Source: Halorussus aquaticus (GTDB taxonomy: Archaea > Halobacteriota > Halobacteria > Halobacteriales > Haladaptataceae). Taken from it: 64,000 nt of DNA. This document shows, piece after piece, positions 1-8,001 of the stretch. The first letter of the stretch is position 1, and every line of letters begins with the position of its first letter. A program made the position numbers and the translations under genes. The stretch spans positions 186,001-250,000 of the forward strand of contig NZ_CP100401.1 in NCBI RefSeq assembly GCF_024218795.1. The letters are read 5' to 3'. Under the pieces are notes generated by a model. It had not been told where the DNA came from. It was given only the letters and a program-made list of their open reading frames with translations, and did not search any database.

Positions 1-121
1 GCGTGAGAATGAGGTAGGCACCGCTTATCTGTCGGGAGAGTGTCGTCCCGACGCTCGCGCGAATCCCGAACCCCCTGCCGCCTGACGGACCTTTTTACGC
101 TCGCCGAGCGACTATCGGCGC

Positions 122-1096
122 ATGGAGTACACGACGCTCGGCGACACGGGCATGGAGGTCAGTCGAATCTGTCTCGGCTGTATGAGTTTCGGGTCGAGCG
201 ACTGGCGGCCGTGGGTCCTCGACCCCGAGGAGGGCGAGGAGATAATCGAGCGCGCAATCGACCTCGGCATCAACTTCTTCGACACCGCCAACATGTACTC
301 GAACGGCGAGAGCGAGCGCGTGTTGGGCGACGCCCTCGAAGGCCGCCGCGACGAGAGCGTGGTCGCGACGAAGGCCTACTTCCAGATGGACGACGAGGAC
401 CCCAACTCCGGCGGCCTGTCGCGGAAGGCCCTCGAACAGGAGTTGGAGAACAGCCTCGACCGACTGGGGATGGACACCGTCGACCTGTACCAGATTCACC
501 GGTGGGACTACGACACCCCCATCGAACAGACCCTTCGCGCGCTGGACGACGCGGTGCGCCGGGGGACGGTCCGCCACGTCGGCGCGTCCTCGATGTGGGC
601 CTACCAGTTCGCCGACGCGCTCCACACCAGCGACCGACTCGGACTCGAACGGTTCCAGACGATGCAGAACCACTACAACCTCGTCTACCGCGAGGAGGAG
701 CGCGAGATGCTCCCGCTCTGCGACCGGGAGAACGTCGGCGTGATGCCGTGGAGTCCGCTCGCTCGCGGCTACCTCACCCGCCCGCACGAGGACATCGACG
801 CGACGACGCGGGGCGAGTCCGAGGAACACATGTACGAGCATCCGTACCGGGAGGGCGGCGGAAAGGAGATAAACGAGCGCGTGCAGGAACTCGCCGCCGA
901 CGAGGGCGTGACGATGGCCCAGATTTCGCTCGCGTGGCTCCTCCACAAGGACTGGGTGGACGCGCCCATCGTCGGCACCACCAGCGTCGAGCATCTGGAG
1001 GACGCGGTGGAAGCACTCGACATCGACCTCTCGGCCAGCGATATGGCGTATCTGGAGGAACCGTACGAACCGGTCGAAGCGTCCGGCCACGACTGA
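122..1096 (+). CDS. Aldo/keto reductase
   Basis: NAD(P)H-dependent carbonyl reductase of the aldo/keto reductase superfamily, 324 aa, cytosolic, natural substrate unknown. The catalytic tetrad is readable: Asp54 and Tyr59 in the block FFDTANMYSNG, Lys84 in VVATKAYF and His126 in YQIHRW. The C-terminal cofactor region is present (APIVGTTSVEHLEDAVEAL). Length and N-terminus (MEYTTLGDTGMEVS) are typical of the family, which supports the ATG start. It lies about 100 bp upstream of an aldehyde dehydrogenase on the same strand, so both may act in aldehyde/alcohol interconversion; that link is an inference from position only. Confidence 0.93.
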   Translation: MEYTTLGDTGMEVSRICLGCMSFGSSDWRPWVLDPEEGEEIIERAIDLGINFFDTANMYSNGESERVLGDALEGRRDESVVATKAYFQMDDEDPNSGGLSRKALEQELENSLDRLGMDTVDLYQIHRWDYDTPIEQTLRALDDAVRRGTVRHVGASSMWAYQFADALHTSDRLGLERFQTMQNHYNLVYREEEREMLPLCDRENVGVMPWSPLARGYLTRPHEDIDATTRGESEEHMYEHPYREGGGKEINERVQELAADEGVTMAQISLAWLLHKDWVDAPIVGTTSVEHLEDAVEALDIDLSASDMAYLEEPYEPVEASGHD

Positions 1097-1193
1097 ACCG
1101 TCGGCGAACTCCTCGCTCACGTTCGGTACCACTCTCGTGGAGTTTCCGGTCGTGTCCGAACACTCATGGGAATCTCGTCCGTACCGTCGTCCC

Positions 1194-2768
1194 ATGTCGA
1201 GTTACTCGGACGCGGTTCCGGACGGCGTCCCCCGAGACCGGTTCTCTCGGCTCGCGACTTCGGTCCGAACCGAGGCCGACCGACCCGCGATTCCCGTCGA
1301 AGCGCCGTACACGGGCGACCGAATCGGAACGGTTCCCGCCTGTACTCCCGCCGACGTGAGCGCGTCGGTCGAGCGCGCACGGGCCGCCCAGAGCGCGTGG
1401 GCCGACCGAGACGCGGCCGAACGCGCGGCCATCGTCCGGCGGTTCCACGACCTCGTGTTGGACCGGCGCGACGAGTTGCTCGACGTGACTCAACTGGAAA
1501 GCGGGAAGTCCCGCATCGACGCCTTCGAGGAGGTGCTGGACGTGGCGACCACAGCGCGCTACTACGCCTACCGGGCGGCGGACTACCTCGAACCGTCGCG
1601 CCGGAAGGGAGCGGTCCCGCTGCTCACCCGGACCACCGTTCACCGCCGCCCGGTCGGCGTGGTCGGGGTGGTCTCGCCGTGGAACTACCCCCTCACGCTG
1701 GCCGTGTCGGACGCGATACCGGCGCTGCTCGCTGGCAACGCCGTGGTCTGCAAGCCCGCGAGCGAGACCCCCTACACCGCGCTCGTCCTCCGCGACCTGC
1801 TGCGAGAGGCCGGACTCCCCGACGACGCGTTTCAGGTCGTGACTGGACGCGGAAGCGAGGCGGGCGGCGCGGTCGTAGACGGGACCGACTTCGTCTGCTT
1901 CACCGGGAGCACCGAGACCGGCCGCGAGGTGGCCCGCCGGGCGGGCGCGAACCTGACCGACTGCTCGCTCGAACTCGGCGGCAAGAACCCGATGGTCTTC
2001 CTCGGCGACGCCGACATCGACCGGGCGGTCGAGGGCGCGGTTCGGGGGTGTTTCACCAACGCGGGACAGCTCTGCATCTCCTTCGAGCGCCTCTACGTAC
2101 AGCGCGAGGTGTACGACGAGTTCCTCGACCGCTTCGTCCGGCGGACGAGGGGTCTCGACCTCCGGCCCGCCTACGACTACGGGCCCGAAGTGGGGTCGCT
2201 CGTGGGACCCGACCAACTCGAAACCGTCGAGCGCCACGTCGAAGACGCCGTCGAGAAGGGCGCGGACGTTCTCACCGGGGGTCGAGCGCGCCCGGACCTC
2301 GGACCGTACTTCTACGAACCCACGATTCTGACGAGCGTGACCGACGAGATGGAGGCGGGGTGCGAGGAGACGTTCGGCCCGGTCGTGGCGGTCCGACCCT
2401 TCGACACCGAAGCCGAGGCGATTCGACTGGCGAACGACTCCGACTACGGACTGAACGCGAGCGTCTGGACCGAAGACGGCGCGCGCGGCCGGGACCTCGC
2501 CCGGCGCATCGACTGCGGGACGGTCAACGTCAACGACGCCTACGCCGCGGCGTGGGCCTCGGTGGACGCGCCGATGGGCGGGATGAAGGACTCCGGGTTG
2601 GGCCGCCGCCACGGCGAAGCGGGGTTCGCGAAGTACACCGAGTCCCAGACCGTCGCCCACCAGCGCGGCGCGGCTATCGCCCCGCCCCGCGGGGTCCCGA
2701 GGAAGTGGTACGCGACTGTGATGACGCTGGCGTTCCGGGCGATGGCCCGGATTCCGGGGGTGCGGTAG
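1194..2768 (+). CDS. Aldehyde dehydrogenase (succinate-semialdehyde dehydrogenase-like)
   Basis: NAD(P)-dependent oxidation of an aldehyde to a carboxylate; 524 aa. The general base Glu260 lies in SLELGGKN and the nucleophile Cys294 in NAGQLC; the cofactor-binding region SPWNYPLTL and the turn FTGSTETG are intact. The ATG at 1194 (MSSYSD) is preferred to an in-frame codon at 1137, because the extra 19 residues look non-conserved. The C-terminus has about 30 residues beyond the usual ALDH core, with a basic/hydrophobic end (KWYATVMTLAFRAMARIPG) that could touch the membrane. The stop is one base before the GTG of the next gene, so the two are probably co-transcribed. The substrate cannot be told from sequence; the succinic semialdehyde label is the common annotation for this type. 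Confidence 0.93.
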   Translation: MSSYSDAVPDGVPRDRFSRLATSVRTEADRPAIPVEAPYTGDRIGTVPACTPADVSASVERARAAQSAWADRDAAERAAIVRRFHDLVLDRRDELLDVTQLESGKSRIDAFEEVLDVATTARYYAYRAADYLEPSRRKGAVPLLTRTTVHRRPVGVVGVVSPWNYPLTLAVSDAIPALLAGNAVVCKPASETPYTALVLRDLLREAGLPDDAFQVVTGRGSEAGGAVVDGTDFVCFTGSTETGREVARRAGANLTDCSLELGGKNPMVFLGDADIDRAVEGAVRGCFTNAGQLCISFERLYVQREVYDEFLDRFVRRTRGLDLRPAYDYGPEVGSLVGPDQLETVERHVEDAVEKGADVLTGGRARPDLGPYFYEPTILTSVTDEMEAGCEETFGPVVAVRPFDTEAEAIRLANDSDYGLNASVWTEDGARGRDLARRIDCGTVNVNDAYAAAWASVDAPMGGMKDSGLGRRHGEAGFAKYTESQTVAHQRGAAIAPPRGVPRKWYATVMTLAFRAMARIPGVR

Positions 2769-2769
2769 C

Positions 2770-3939
2770 GTGCCGGACGAGGGCGAGTCGCGGTCGGTCT
2801 TCCTGACGGGGTTCCCCGGCTTTCTCGGCTCGGAACTGGTCGCGCGCCTGCTCGACAGGTATCCCGAGGGCGTGCCGATACGGTGTCTGGTCCAGTCGAA
2901 GTATCGCGACCTCGCGGAGCGACGGGCGGCCGAGATTGGGCGCGACCGCGACGGGGCGGACCGCGTCGAACTCTACGAGGGCGACATCACCGACCCCGAC
3001 CTCGGGTTGGGCGAAGCGGGCGCTGACTCGAACGCGGACCCGAGCGGTGAACCCGCGAACGGAGACCTGTACGCCGACCTCCAGCGCGACGCGGTGGAGG
3101 TGTATCACCTCGCGGCGGTGTACGACCTCGGGGTGTCGCGCGAGGTGGGTCAAGCGGTCAACGTCGAGGGGACGCGGAACGTCCTCGACTTCGCGGAAGG
3201 GTGTCCGAATCTCGGGCGGTTCCAGTACGTCAGCACCTGTTACGTCAGCGGTCGTCACGACGGCGTGTTCACCCACGAGGACCTCGCCGTGGGCCAGTCG
3301 TTCAACAATCACTACGAGGAGACGAAGTTTCTGGCGGAAGTCGAGGTCCAGCGACGGATGGACGAGGGACTGCCCGCGACGGTCTACCGTCCGGGCATCG
3401 CGGTCGGCGACAGCCAGACGGGACGGACCCAGAAGTACGACGGGCCGTACTTCGTCATGAACCTGCTCCGGCGGCAACCCCGCGGGGTCGGCGTATTGGC
3501 GACGTTCGGCAACCCGCACAGCTACGAGGTCAACGTCGTCCCTCGCGACTTCGTGGTCGATGCTATCGACTACCTGAGCGCCCGCGAGGACTCCGCGGGG
3601 GAGGTGTATCAGCTCTGCGACCCGAGTCCGCCCACCGTCGCCGACATGATGCGGGCCTTCGGTGACGCGACCGGCAGACGGATTCTCAGAGTTCCCCTGC
3701 CGGGCGGCGTCGGTCTCGCTCGGCGCTCGCTCGAAGCGGTTCCGAGTCTCGCGGACGCGCTCGGCGTCGAACCCGCGGTACTGGACTATCTCGCCCATCC
3801 CACGAGCTACACCAGCCAGAACGCGGTTCGGGACCTGCACGGGAGCGGTATCGCCTGCCCGCCGTTCGAGAGCTACGTGGACGCGCTCGTCGCGTTCGTG
3901 CGCGAGAACCCCGGAATTTCGACCGAAGCGATGGTCTGA
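2770..3939 (+). CDS. NAD(P)-binding SDR, thioester/acyl-CoA reductase-like (NAD_binding_4 type)
   Basis: Extended short-chain dehydrogenase of 389 aa starting with GTG directly after the preceding stop. The Rossmann motif TGFPGFLG sits at residues 13-20. The catalytic triad is readable as Ser/Thr in YVSTCY (153-158), Tyr182 and Lys186 (YEETK). The opening, including the FLTGFPGFLGSEL and IRCLVQ segments, is typical of the male-sterility/fatty-acyl-CoA-reductase branch rather than sugar epimerases. Residues 80-100 form a low-complexity insert. Tight coupling to the aldehyde dehydrogenase suggests a shared acyl/aldehyde pathway (acyl thioester to aldehyde to acid, or the reverse), which is an inference. 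The exact substrate is unknown. Confidence 0.88.
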   Translation: MPDEGESRSVFLTGFPGFLGSELVARLLDRYPEGVPIRCLVQSKYRDLAERRAAEIGRDRDGADRVELYEGDITDPDLGLGEAGADSNADPSGEPANGDLYADLQRDAVEVYHLAAVYDLGVSREVGQAVNVEGTRNVLDFAEGCPNLGRFQYVSTCYVSGRHDGVFTHEDLAVGQSFNNHYEETKFLAEVEVQRRMDEGLPATVYRPGIAVGDSQTGRTQKYDGPYFVMNLLRRQPRGVGVLATFGNPHSYEVNVVPRDFVVDAIDYLSAREDSAGEVYQLCDPSPPTVADMMRAFGDATGRRILRVPLPGGVGLARRSLEAVPSLADALGVEPAVLDYLAHPTSYTSQNAVRDLHGSGIACPPFESYVDALVAFVRENPGISTEAMV

Positions 3940-4030
3940 GCCGGACACGGCGACCCGAACTGGACTCGGATAGAACGACGGTCGCGACTGCCTCGAAGTG
4001 GTGTCACCGCGAACAATTAATTCAATAAAC

Positions 4031-4039
4031 TCTTTAAAC
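4031..4039 (+). promoter_or_regulatory. TATA element for the lipoprotein gene at 4062
   Basis: The AT-rich run ctttaaacc lies about 27 nt upstream of the ATG at 4062, inside an A/T-rich patch (about 4014-4039) in otherwise GC-rich DNA. The spacing fits an archaeal promoter giving a leaderless transcript. Confidence 0.6.
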
Positions 4040-4061
4040 CGGTCACGTAAAGACAGCACTC

Positions 4062-4760
4062 ATGCGACGCCGCGAATTCATCGCCGGTACCGGCATCGTC
4101 GCCGCCTCCGCCCTCGCGGGCTGTACCGGAAGTAAGTCCCCGCCGCCTCGAAAGTCGAACGTCTTCGAGACCATCGAGACGAAAGGCGGGAAACTGAGAG
4201 TAGCCCTCGAAGACAACACGTGGGTCAAGTCACGCTACGACGGTGGCGGCCAGAACGCGCTGGCCGACCCCGACGATGTCGGCGGTCTCAGTCCCGTCGG
4301 CGGTGCCCGCGCGAAGGGCAAAGGCGGTGGCGGCGGCCGCGGAGCCACGGGTCGCGCCACCGGCGGCTACACCAGCGCACCCAAGACCGGCCACGGCCGG
4401 GCGTGGTGGCACGGCGGCGACTACGCCGACGACTGGTACGAGGACCACCGAGACGACGTGTCGAAGTACGGAGTGGGCGTCGCCACTATCGGCGTCGCGT
4501 ACCTCGGCAGTTCGGCGGCGATGAAAGACGACAAACCCGGCGCGGGACCGGTCCCGTGGGACTGCCGCGTCGATAACCCCGACGACACGGAGGCCTGCCA
4601 AATCGGCACCGACGGCTGGTATCGAGTCGGCGCGGAACTCCGAGGGAAGAACGGCCACGACTTCGATTGGGAGTGCGTGGACCTGAAGGTAGACGAGACG
4701 ATCGGTTCCGACGCCGGATACGAAGTCGAAAAGCAGTGGAAGGTCTCGCCTCGAATCTGA
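4062..4760 (+). CDS. Tat-exported lipoprotein, paralogue A
   Basis: 232-aa exported protein of unknown function. The N-terminus MRRREFIAGTG is a twin-arginine signal ending in a lipobox LAGC with Cys21, so the mature protein should be lipid-anchored on the outer face of the membrane. Residues 80-105 are glycine-rich. The C-terminal half carries a block shared almost word for word with the next gene (HGRAWWHGG, then a D/E-rich WY segment, GAGPVPWD, a YRVGAEL segment, a WECVD segment and a terminal WKVSPRI). It heads a same-strand cluster with its paralogue and a membrane-bound aminopropyltransferase-like protein. I do not recognise the family beyond its haloarchaeal lipoprotein character. Confidence 0.88.
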   Translation: MRRREFIAGTGIVAASALAGCTGSKSPPPRKSNVFETIETKGGKLRVALEDNTWVKSRYDGGGQNALADPDDVGGLSPVGGARAKGKGGGGGRGATGRATGGYTSAPKTGHGRAWWHGGDYADDWYEDHRDDVSKYGVGVATIGVAYLGSSAAMKDDKPGAGPVPWDCRVDNPDDTEACQIGTDGWYRVGAELRGKNGHDFDWECVDLKVDETIGSDAGYEVEKQWKVSPRI

Positions 4761-4841
4761 CATCCGGTAGCGTCCTCGCCCGACTCGGCCGAACCGCCCG
4801 GCCACTCGGCGGACTCGACCGACGCCCCTCCGATACCACGA

Positions 4842-4850
4842 AGCTTACAA
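4842..4850 (+). promoter_or_regulatory. TATA element for the lipoprotein gene at 4875
   Basis: The run agcttacaa lies about 30 nt upstream of the ATG at 4875. It suggests the second lipoprotein can be transcribed from its own promoter as well as with its neighbour. Confidence 0.45.
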
Positions 4851-4874
4851 ATGATACCTGAATACGTAGGCGCG

Positions 4875-5564
4875 ATGCGACGCCGCGAGTTTCTCGCCGG
4901 AACCGGCCTCGCCGCCGTCGGCGGTCTTGCTGGCTGTCTCGGCGGCGGAGACCCGACTCCCCCGCCGCGAAAGTCGTTCGTCCTCCCCGAACTCGAAACC
5001 GACGCCAAGACGCTCCGGATCCGAATCGAGGACGCGCCGTCGGTGCGAGTCCGGGCGGACGCGAGCGGTCCCAGCACAACCGGTTCCGGGGCCGACGACG
5101 GTCCCGGCGCGACCGGTCGGACCGGCGACGCCGACGACTTCGAGGCGGCCCCCAAGACCCGCCACGGCCGGGCGTGGTGGCACGGCGGAGAATACGCAGC
5201 CAAGTGGTACACCGACCACGGCGAGGAGGTGACCAAGCGCGACGTGACCGTCGAGGAGGTCGGCGTCGCGTTCTTCTACAACCACTGGGGCAAATTCAAC
5301 CAACCGGCCCTCCCCGGCGCGGGACCGGTCGATTGGGACCGGACCTTCGGTCCCGAAGCGGTCGGTGAACTCACCGACTCCGACGACGCGCTGACTCACG
5401 ACCTCGACTCTCGGGGCCGGTACCGCGTCGGCGCGCACGTCGTCACCGAGTCGGGCCGCGACCTCGGGTGGGAGTGCGTCGATTTCACGGCCGAACCCCG
5501 GATCGAACGCGGCACGCCGGGGTACTACGTCTCCGACCCGTGGAAGGTCTCGCCCCGAATCTGA
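4875..5564 (+). CDS. Tat-exported lipoprotein, paralogue B
   Basis: 229-aa paralogue of the preceding gene. The start at 4875 is chosen because MRRREFLAGTG matches the neighbour's Tat signal; an in-frame codon 24 nt upstream would add residues before the signal. The lipobox is LAGC with Cys21. The pattern PPRKSF shortly after the anchor and the C-terminal motifs (HGRAWWHGG, GAGPVDWD, YRVGAHV, WECVDF, WKVSPRI) align with paralogue A, while the 50-100 linker differs and has lost the Gly-rich run. The repeated Trp/His motif suggests a folded extracellular ligand- or partner-binding domain. Only 20 bp separate it from the next gene, so co-transcription is likely. Function unknown. Confidence 0.88.
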   Translation: MRRREFLAGTGLAAVGGLAGCLGGGDPTPPPRKSFVLPELETDAKTLRIRIEDAPSVRVRADASGPSTTGSGADDGPGATGRTGDADDFEAAPKTRHGRAWWHGGEYAAKWYTDHGEEVTKRDVTVEEVGVAFFYNHWGKFNQPALPGAGPVDWDRTFGPEAVGELTDSDDALTHDLDSRGRYRVGAHVVTESGRDLGWECVDFTAEPRIERGTPGYYVSDPWKVSPRI

Positions 5565-5584
5565 GGACTCCTCAACACCGAACT

Positions 5585-7354
5585 ATGCCGAACCCCTCTC
5601 GAACCCAGACGCTCACGCTGTTGGCCATCACGTACGTGGTCTCGTTCTGTAGCTTCGCGTACGAGTTCGTCTATTCCGAGCTGTTGACGGTGATGTACGG
5701 CGGCACCGTGACTCAGTACGTCATCACCGTGGGACTCTACTTCTTCAGCCTCGGTATCGGGTCGGCGCTCTCCGACGAGTTGCAGGGCGACGCGCCGTCG
5801 AACTTCTTCCGGACCGAGGTGTACCTCGCCGCCGTCGCGCCCGCCGGGTTCATGCTCGTCGTCGGCCTGAACAGCGTCGCCATCCCGGAGTCCGTCCCGG
5901 CCGAACTCGTCTGGGTCGCCGCCCGACTCCCCGCCGTCGCGGTCGGGTTCCTCTCGGGCTTCGAACTCCCCCTGCTGACTCGGATGGTCGAACGGACCGA
6001 CGAGTCGGGGACGCTACTCCCTTCGAGTGTCGTCCGCGCCTTCGGTCGAGTCCACGGTGTCGTCATCGGCGTCTTCGGCTGGTTCTGGAGCGTCGAGCGG
6101 ACGTCGGGCGACCGGAGCGGCCTGTCGGTGGTGCTGGCGATGGACTACGTCGGCGGCCTGTTCGGTGCAATCGTCTACGCGAAGCTCCTCTACCCCGCGC
6201 TCGGACTGGTCCCGACCATCTTCGTACTGGCGCTGCTGAACTGCGTGGCCGCGCTGGTCTTCGTCGCCCGGTTCAGCGAGCGCTCGTGGGGGCTGTTCGC
6301 CCACGAGCGCCGCGGACTGGTGAGTCGGGAGTCCGGAGCGCTGTTGGCGGTCTGTCTGCTGCTGACCGCCGGGTACGCGGGTGCAGTCGCCAACCACCGG
6401 CAGGTGGACCGAGGCGTGACCGAACTCTACCTCGAACAGCAGATAGAGTCCGAGTACGACAGGGGTGCGATGGACGCCGAAATCACGAGCCAGTGGACCA
6501 CTCAGTACCAGCACGTCGTGCGGTACGACCGGACGTGGACCGGGTCGGGGTCGAACCCGTACTTCTCGGGCGAGACCGAGCAGTGTCTGCGACTCGGCAC
6601 CGCGGTCCAACTCTGCGAGAGTTGGGCCGACTCCTACCATCAGGGACTGGTCGACGTGCCGATGTCGATGTACGAGAACTCGCCCGAGACGAACGTCCTC
6701 GTCGTCGGCGGCGGCGACTGGATAGCCATCGACCACCTCCGACGATACAACGTCAGCGTGGACCACGTGGACCTCGACGGCGAGTTCATGCGCCACGCGA
6801 GAAACCAGTCCTTCTTCTCGCGCTGGCACGACGACGCCTACGAGTACGACCGACTGAACACCACGGTCGGCGACGGCTACGCGTACCTCCAGAACACCGA
6901 CGAGAGCTACGACCTCGTGTTGCTCGACATCCCCGGCGCGACCGACGACGACCTGCTCAAACTCTACTCGAAGGAGTTCTACGGGTCGCTCCGGCGACAC
7001 CTCGAACCCGACGGCTCGGTCGTCGCGTGGGGCTACTCCCAGTACGGATTCCCCGAGCATCACAAGGCGTACGTGAACACGGTTCGGGCGGCCGGGTTCG
7101 ATCAGTACGTCCCGTACTGGGCGTGGGAGGACGTGGACGGCGACGGCGAGACCGAACGCGTCGAGCAGTTCTACGTCCTCGCGTCCGGGGAGCGCCCGAG
7201 GTTCCCCGCGCCAGATTCGGCCGAGGCGACCGACTACGTTCGGACGTACAGCGACCGCTACCGCGACCTGCGGTGGCGCGACATTCCGCGCTACCGCGGC
7301 GTGAGAGTCAACTCGCTGTTCCACCCCAACTACGACATCCTCGTCGATACCTGA
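5585..7354 (+). CDS. Multi-pass membrane protein fused to a spermidine-synthase-like (SpeE) domain
   Basis: 589 aa. Residues 1-300 hold about seven hydrophobic membrane segments, and a segment near 275-300 leads into a C-terminal aminopropyltransferase/methyltransferase fold. SpeE landmarks are visible: TQYQHVV (canonical YQ.I), a LRLGTAVQLCE stretch, YHQ at 351-353 (canonical YHE), GGGDW at 375-379 (canonical GGGDGG), VDLD, and the acidic LLDIPGA strand where SpeE keeps its catalytic Asp. It could transfer an aminopropyl group from decarboxylated SAM, or another SAM-derived group, to a membrane-proximal acceptor. Several active-site positions deviate from SpeE, so the chemistry is uncertain. 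The ATG at 5585 precedes the first membrane helix and lies 20 bp after the lipoprotein stop. Membrane-fused SpeE homologues occur in bacteria in conserved clusters. Confidence 0.85.
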   Translation: MPNPSRTQTLTLLAITYVVSFCSFAYEFVYSELLTVMYGGTVTQYVITVGLYFFSLGIGSALSDELQGDAPSNFFRTEVYLAAVAPAGFMLVVGLNSVAIPESVPAELVWVAARLPAVAVGFLSGFELPLLTRMVERTDESGTLLPSSVVRAFGRVHGVVIGVFGWFWSVERTSGDRSGLSVVLAMDYVGGLFGAIVYAKLLYPALGLVPTIFVLALLNCVAALVFVARFSERSWGLFAHERRGLVSRESGALLAVCLLLTAGYAGAVANHRQVDRGVTELYLEQQIESEYDRGAMDAEITSQWTTQYQHVVRYDRTWTGSGSNPYFSGETEQCLRLGTAVQLCESWADSYHQGLVDVPMSMYENSPETNVLVVGGGDWIAIDHLRRYNVSVDHVDLDGEFMRHARNQSFFSRWHDDAYEYDRLNTTVGDGYAYLQNTDESYDLVLLDIPGATDDDLLKLYSKEFYGSLRRHLEPDGSVVAWGYSQYGFPEHHKAYVNTVRAAGFDQYVPYWAWEDVDGDGETERVEQFYVLASGERPRFPAPDSAEATDYVRTYSDRYRDLRWRDIPRYRGVRVNSLFHPNYDILVDT

Positions 7355-7386
7355 CTGTCCCGACCGAACACCACCACCATCAGACC

Positions 7387-8001
7387 ATGTCATCCACCGA
7401 AACCCGCCGACTTCACTTCGCGTACGCCGCCAGCGAACCGAATCTGGAGGCGTTCGACGTGAAACGCGTCGTCCCGAGTCAGTTGCTCGGCGCACCCGCC
7501 GCGCTGACCGTCATTGGCGCGTCCCACTACGTCGGCGTCCCCGAGTTGAACTTCCACGAGGTCTGCTCGTGCGAGCCGATTTCCGGCGAATCGACCGCCG
7601 AGACGCCCCTCCGAAGCGGCGTCGAACGGGAGTTCGCCTTCGAGAACGACCGCGTCCGCGTCGTGACCAGCGCCGAGGTGCGACCCATCGAAGCGTTCCC
7701 CGGTTCCGAGGCGGCCGACGCCGCCTTCCGGTTCGGCCCGGACGCGTGGACGACTATCGAACTCACACCGTCCGACGACCCCGAGCAGTCGTCCGCTTCC
7801 GAATCAGCGACGTACGAGACCTACCACACGTACCCGGAACACGGTCTCGCAGTTTACACGGGAACGACGCTCCGCCGGACGCGAACGTCCACCGAACCCC
7901 AGAAACCGCACTCCGCTCGGACTGCCGAGCGGTCCGAAGACTCGACCGACCCGCTCGAACGATTGACGACCGACCTCTCTCCGGAGACTCACGATGACTG
8001 A
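7387..8001 (+). CDS. DUF2617-like protein
   Basis: 204-aa soluble protein. Its features match my recollection of the DUF2617 family: an early strand followed by IGASHYV at about 43-49, a CSC segment soon after, a central FPGSEAADA segment, and a C-terminal YHTYPEHG...YTGT segment, followed by a disordered tail of about 35 residues. DUF2617 genes in actinobacteria sit beside membrane SpeE, DUF4178, DUF4247 and DUF350 genes, so the neighbourhood supports the call. It lies 32 bp after the SpeE-like gene and overlaps the next gene by 8 bp, so it belongs to one operon. The biochemical role is unknown. Confidence 0.62.
   Translation: MSSTETRRLHFAYAASEPNLEAFDVKRVVPSQLLGAPAALTVIGASHYVGVPELNFHEVCSCEPISGESTAETPLRSGVEREFAFENDRVRVVTSAEVRPIEAFPGSEAADAAFRFGPDAWTTIELTPSDDPEQSSASESATYETYHTYPEHGLAVYTGTTLRRTRTSTEPQKPHSARTAERSEDSTDPLERLTTDLSPETHDD

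Noticed and set aside
95..1195. Long open frames antisense to most genes (for example opposite the aldo/keto reductase, thiC and the aldehyde dehydrogenases)
   Set aside because: They arise from GC-rich codon bias; their translations are Arg/Pro/Val-rich without recognisable domains, and the opposite strand carries a clear gene in each case.
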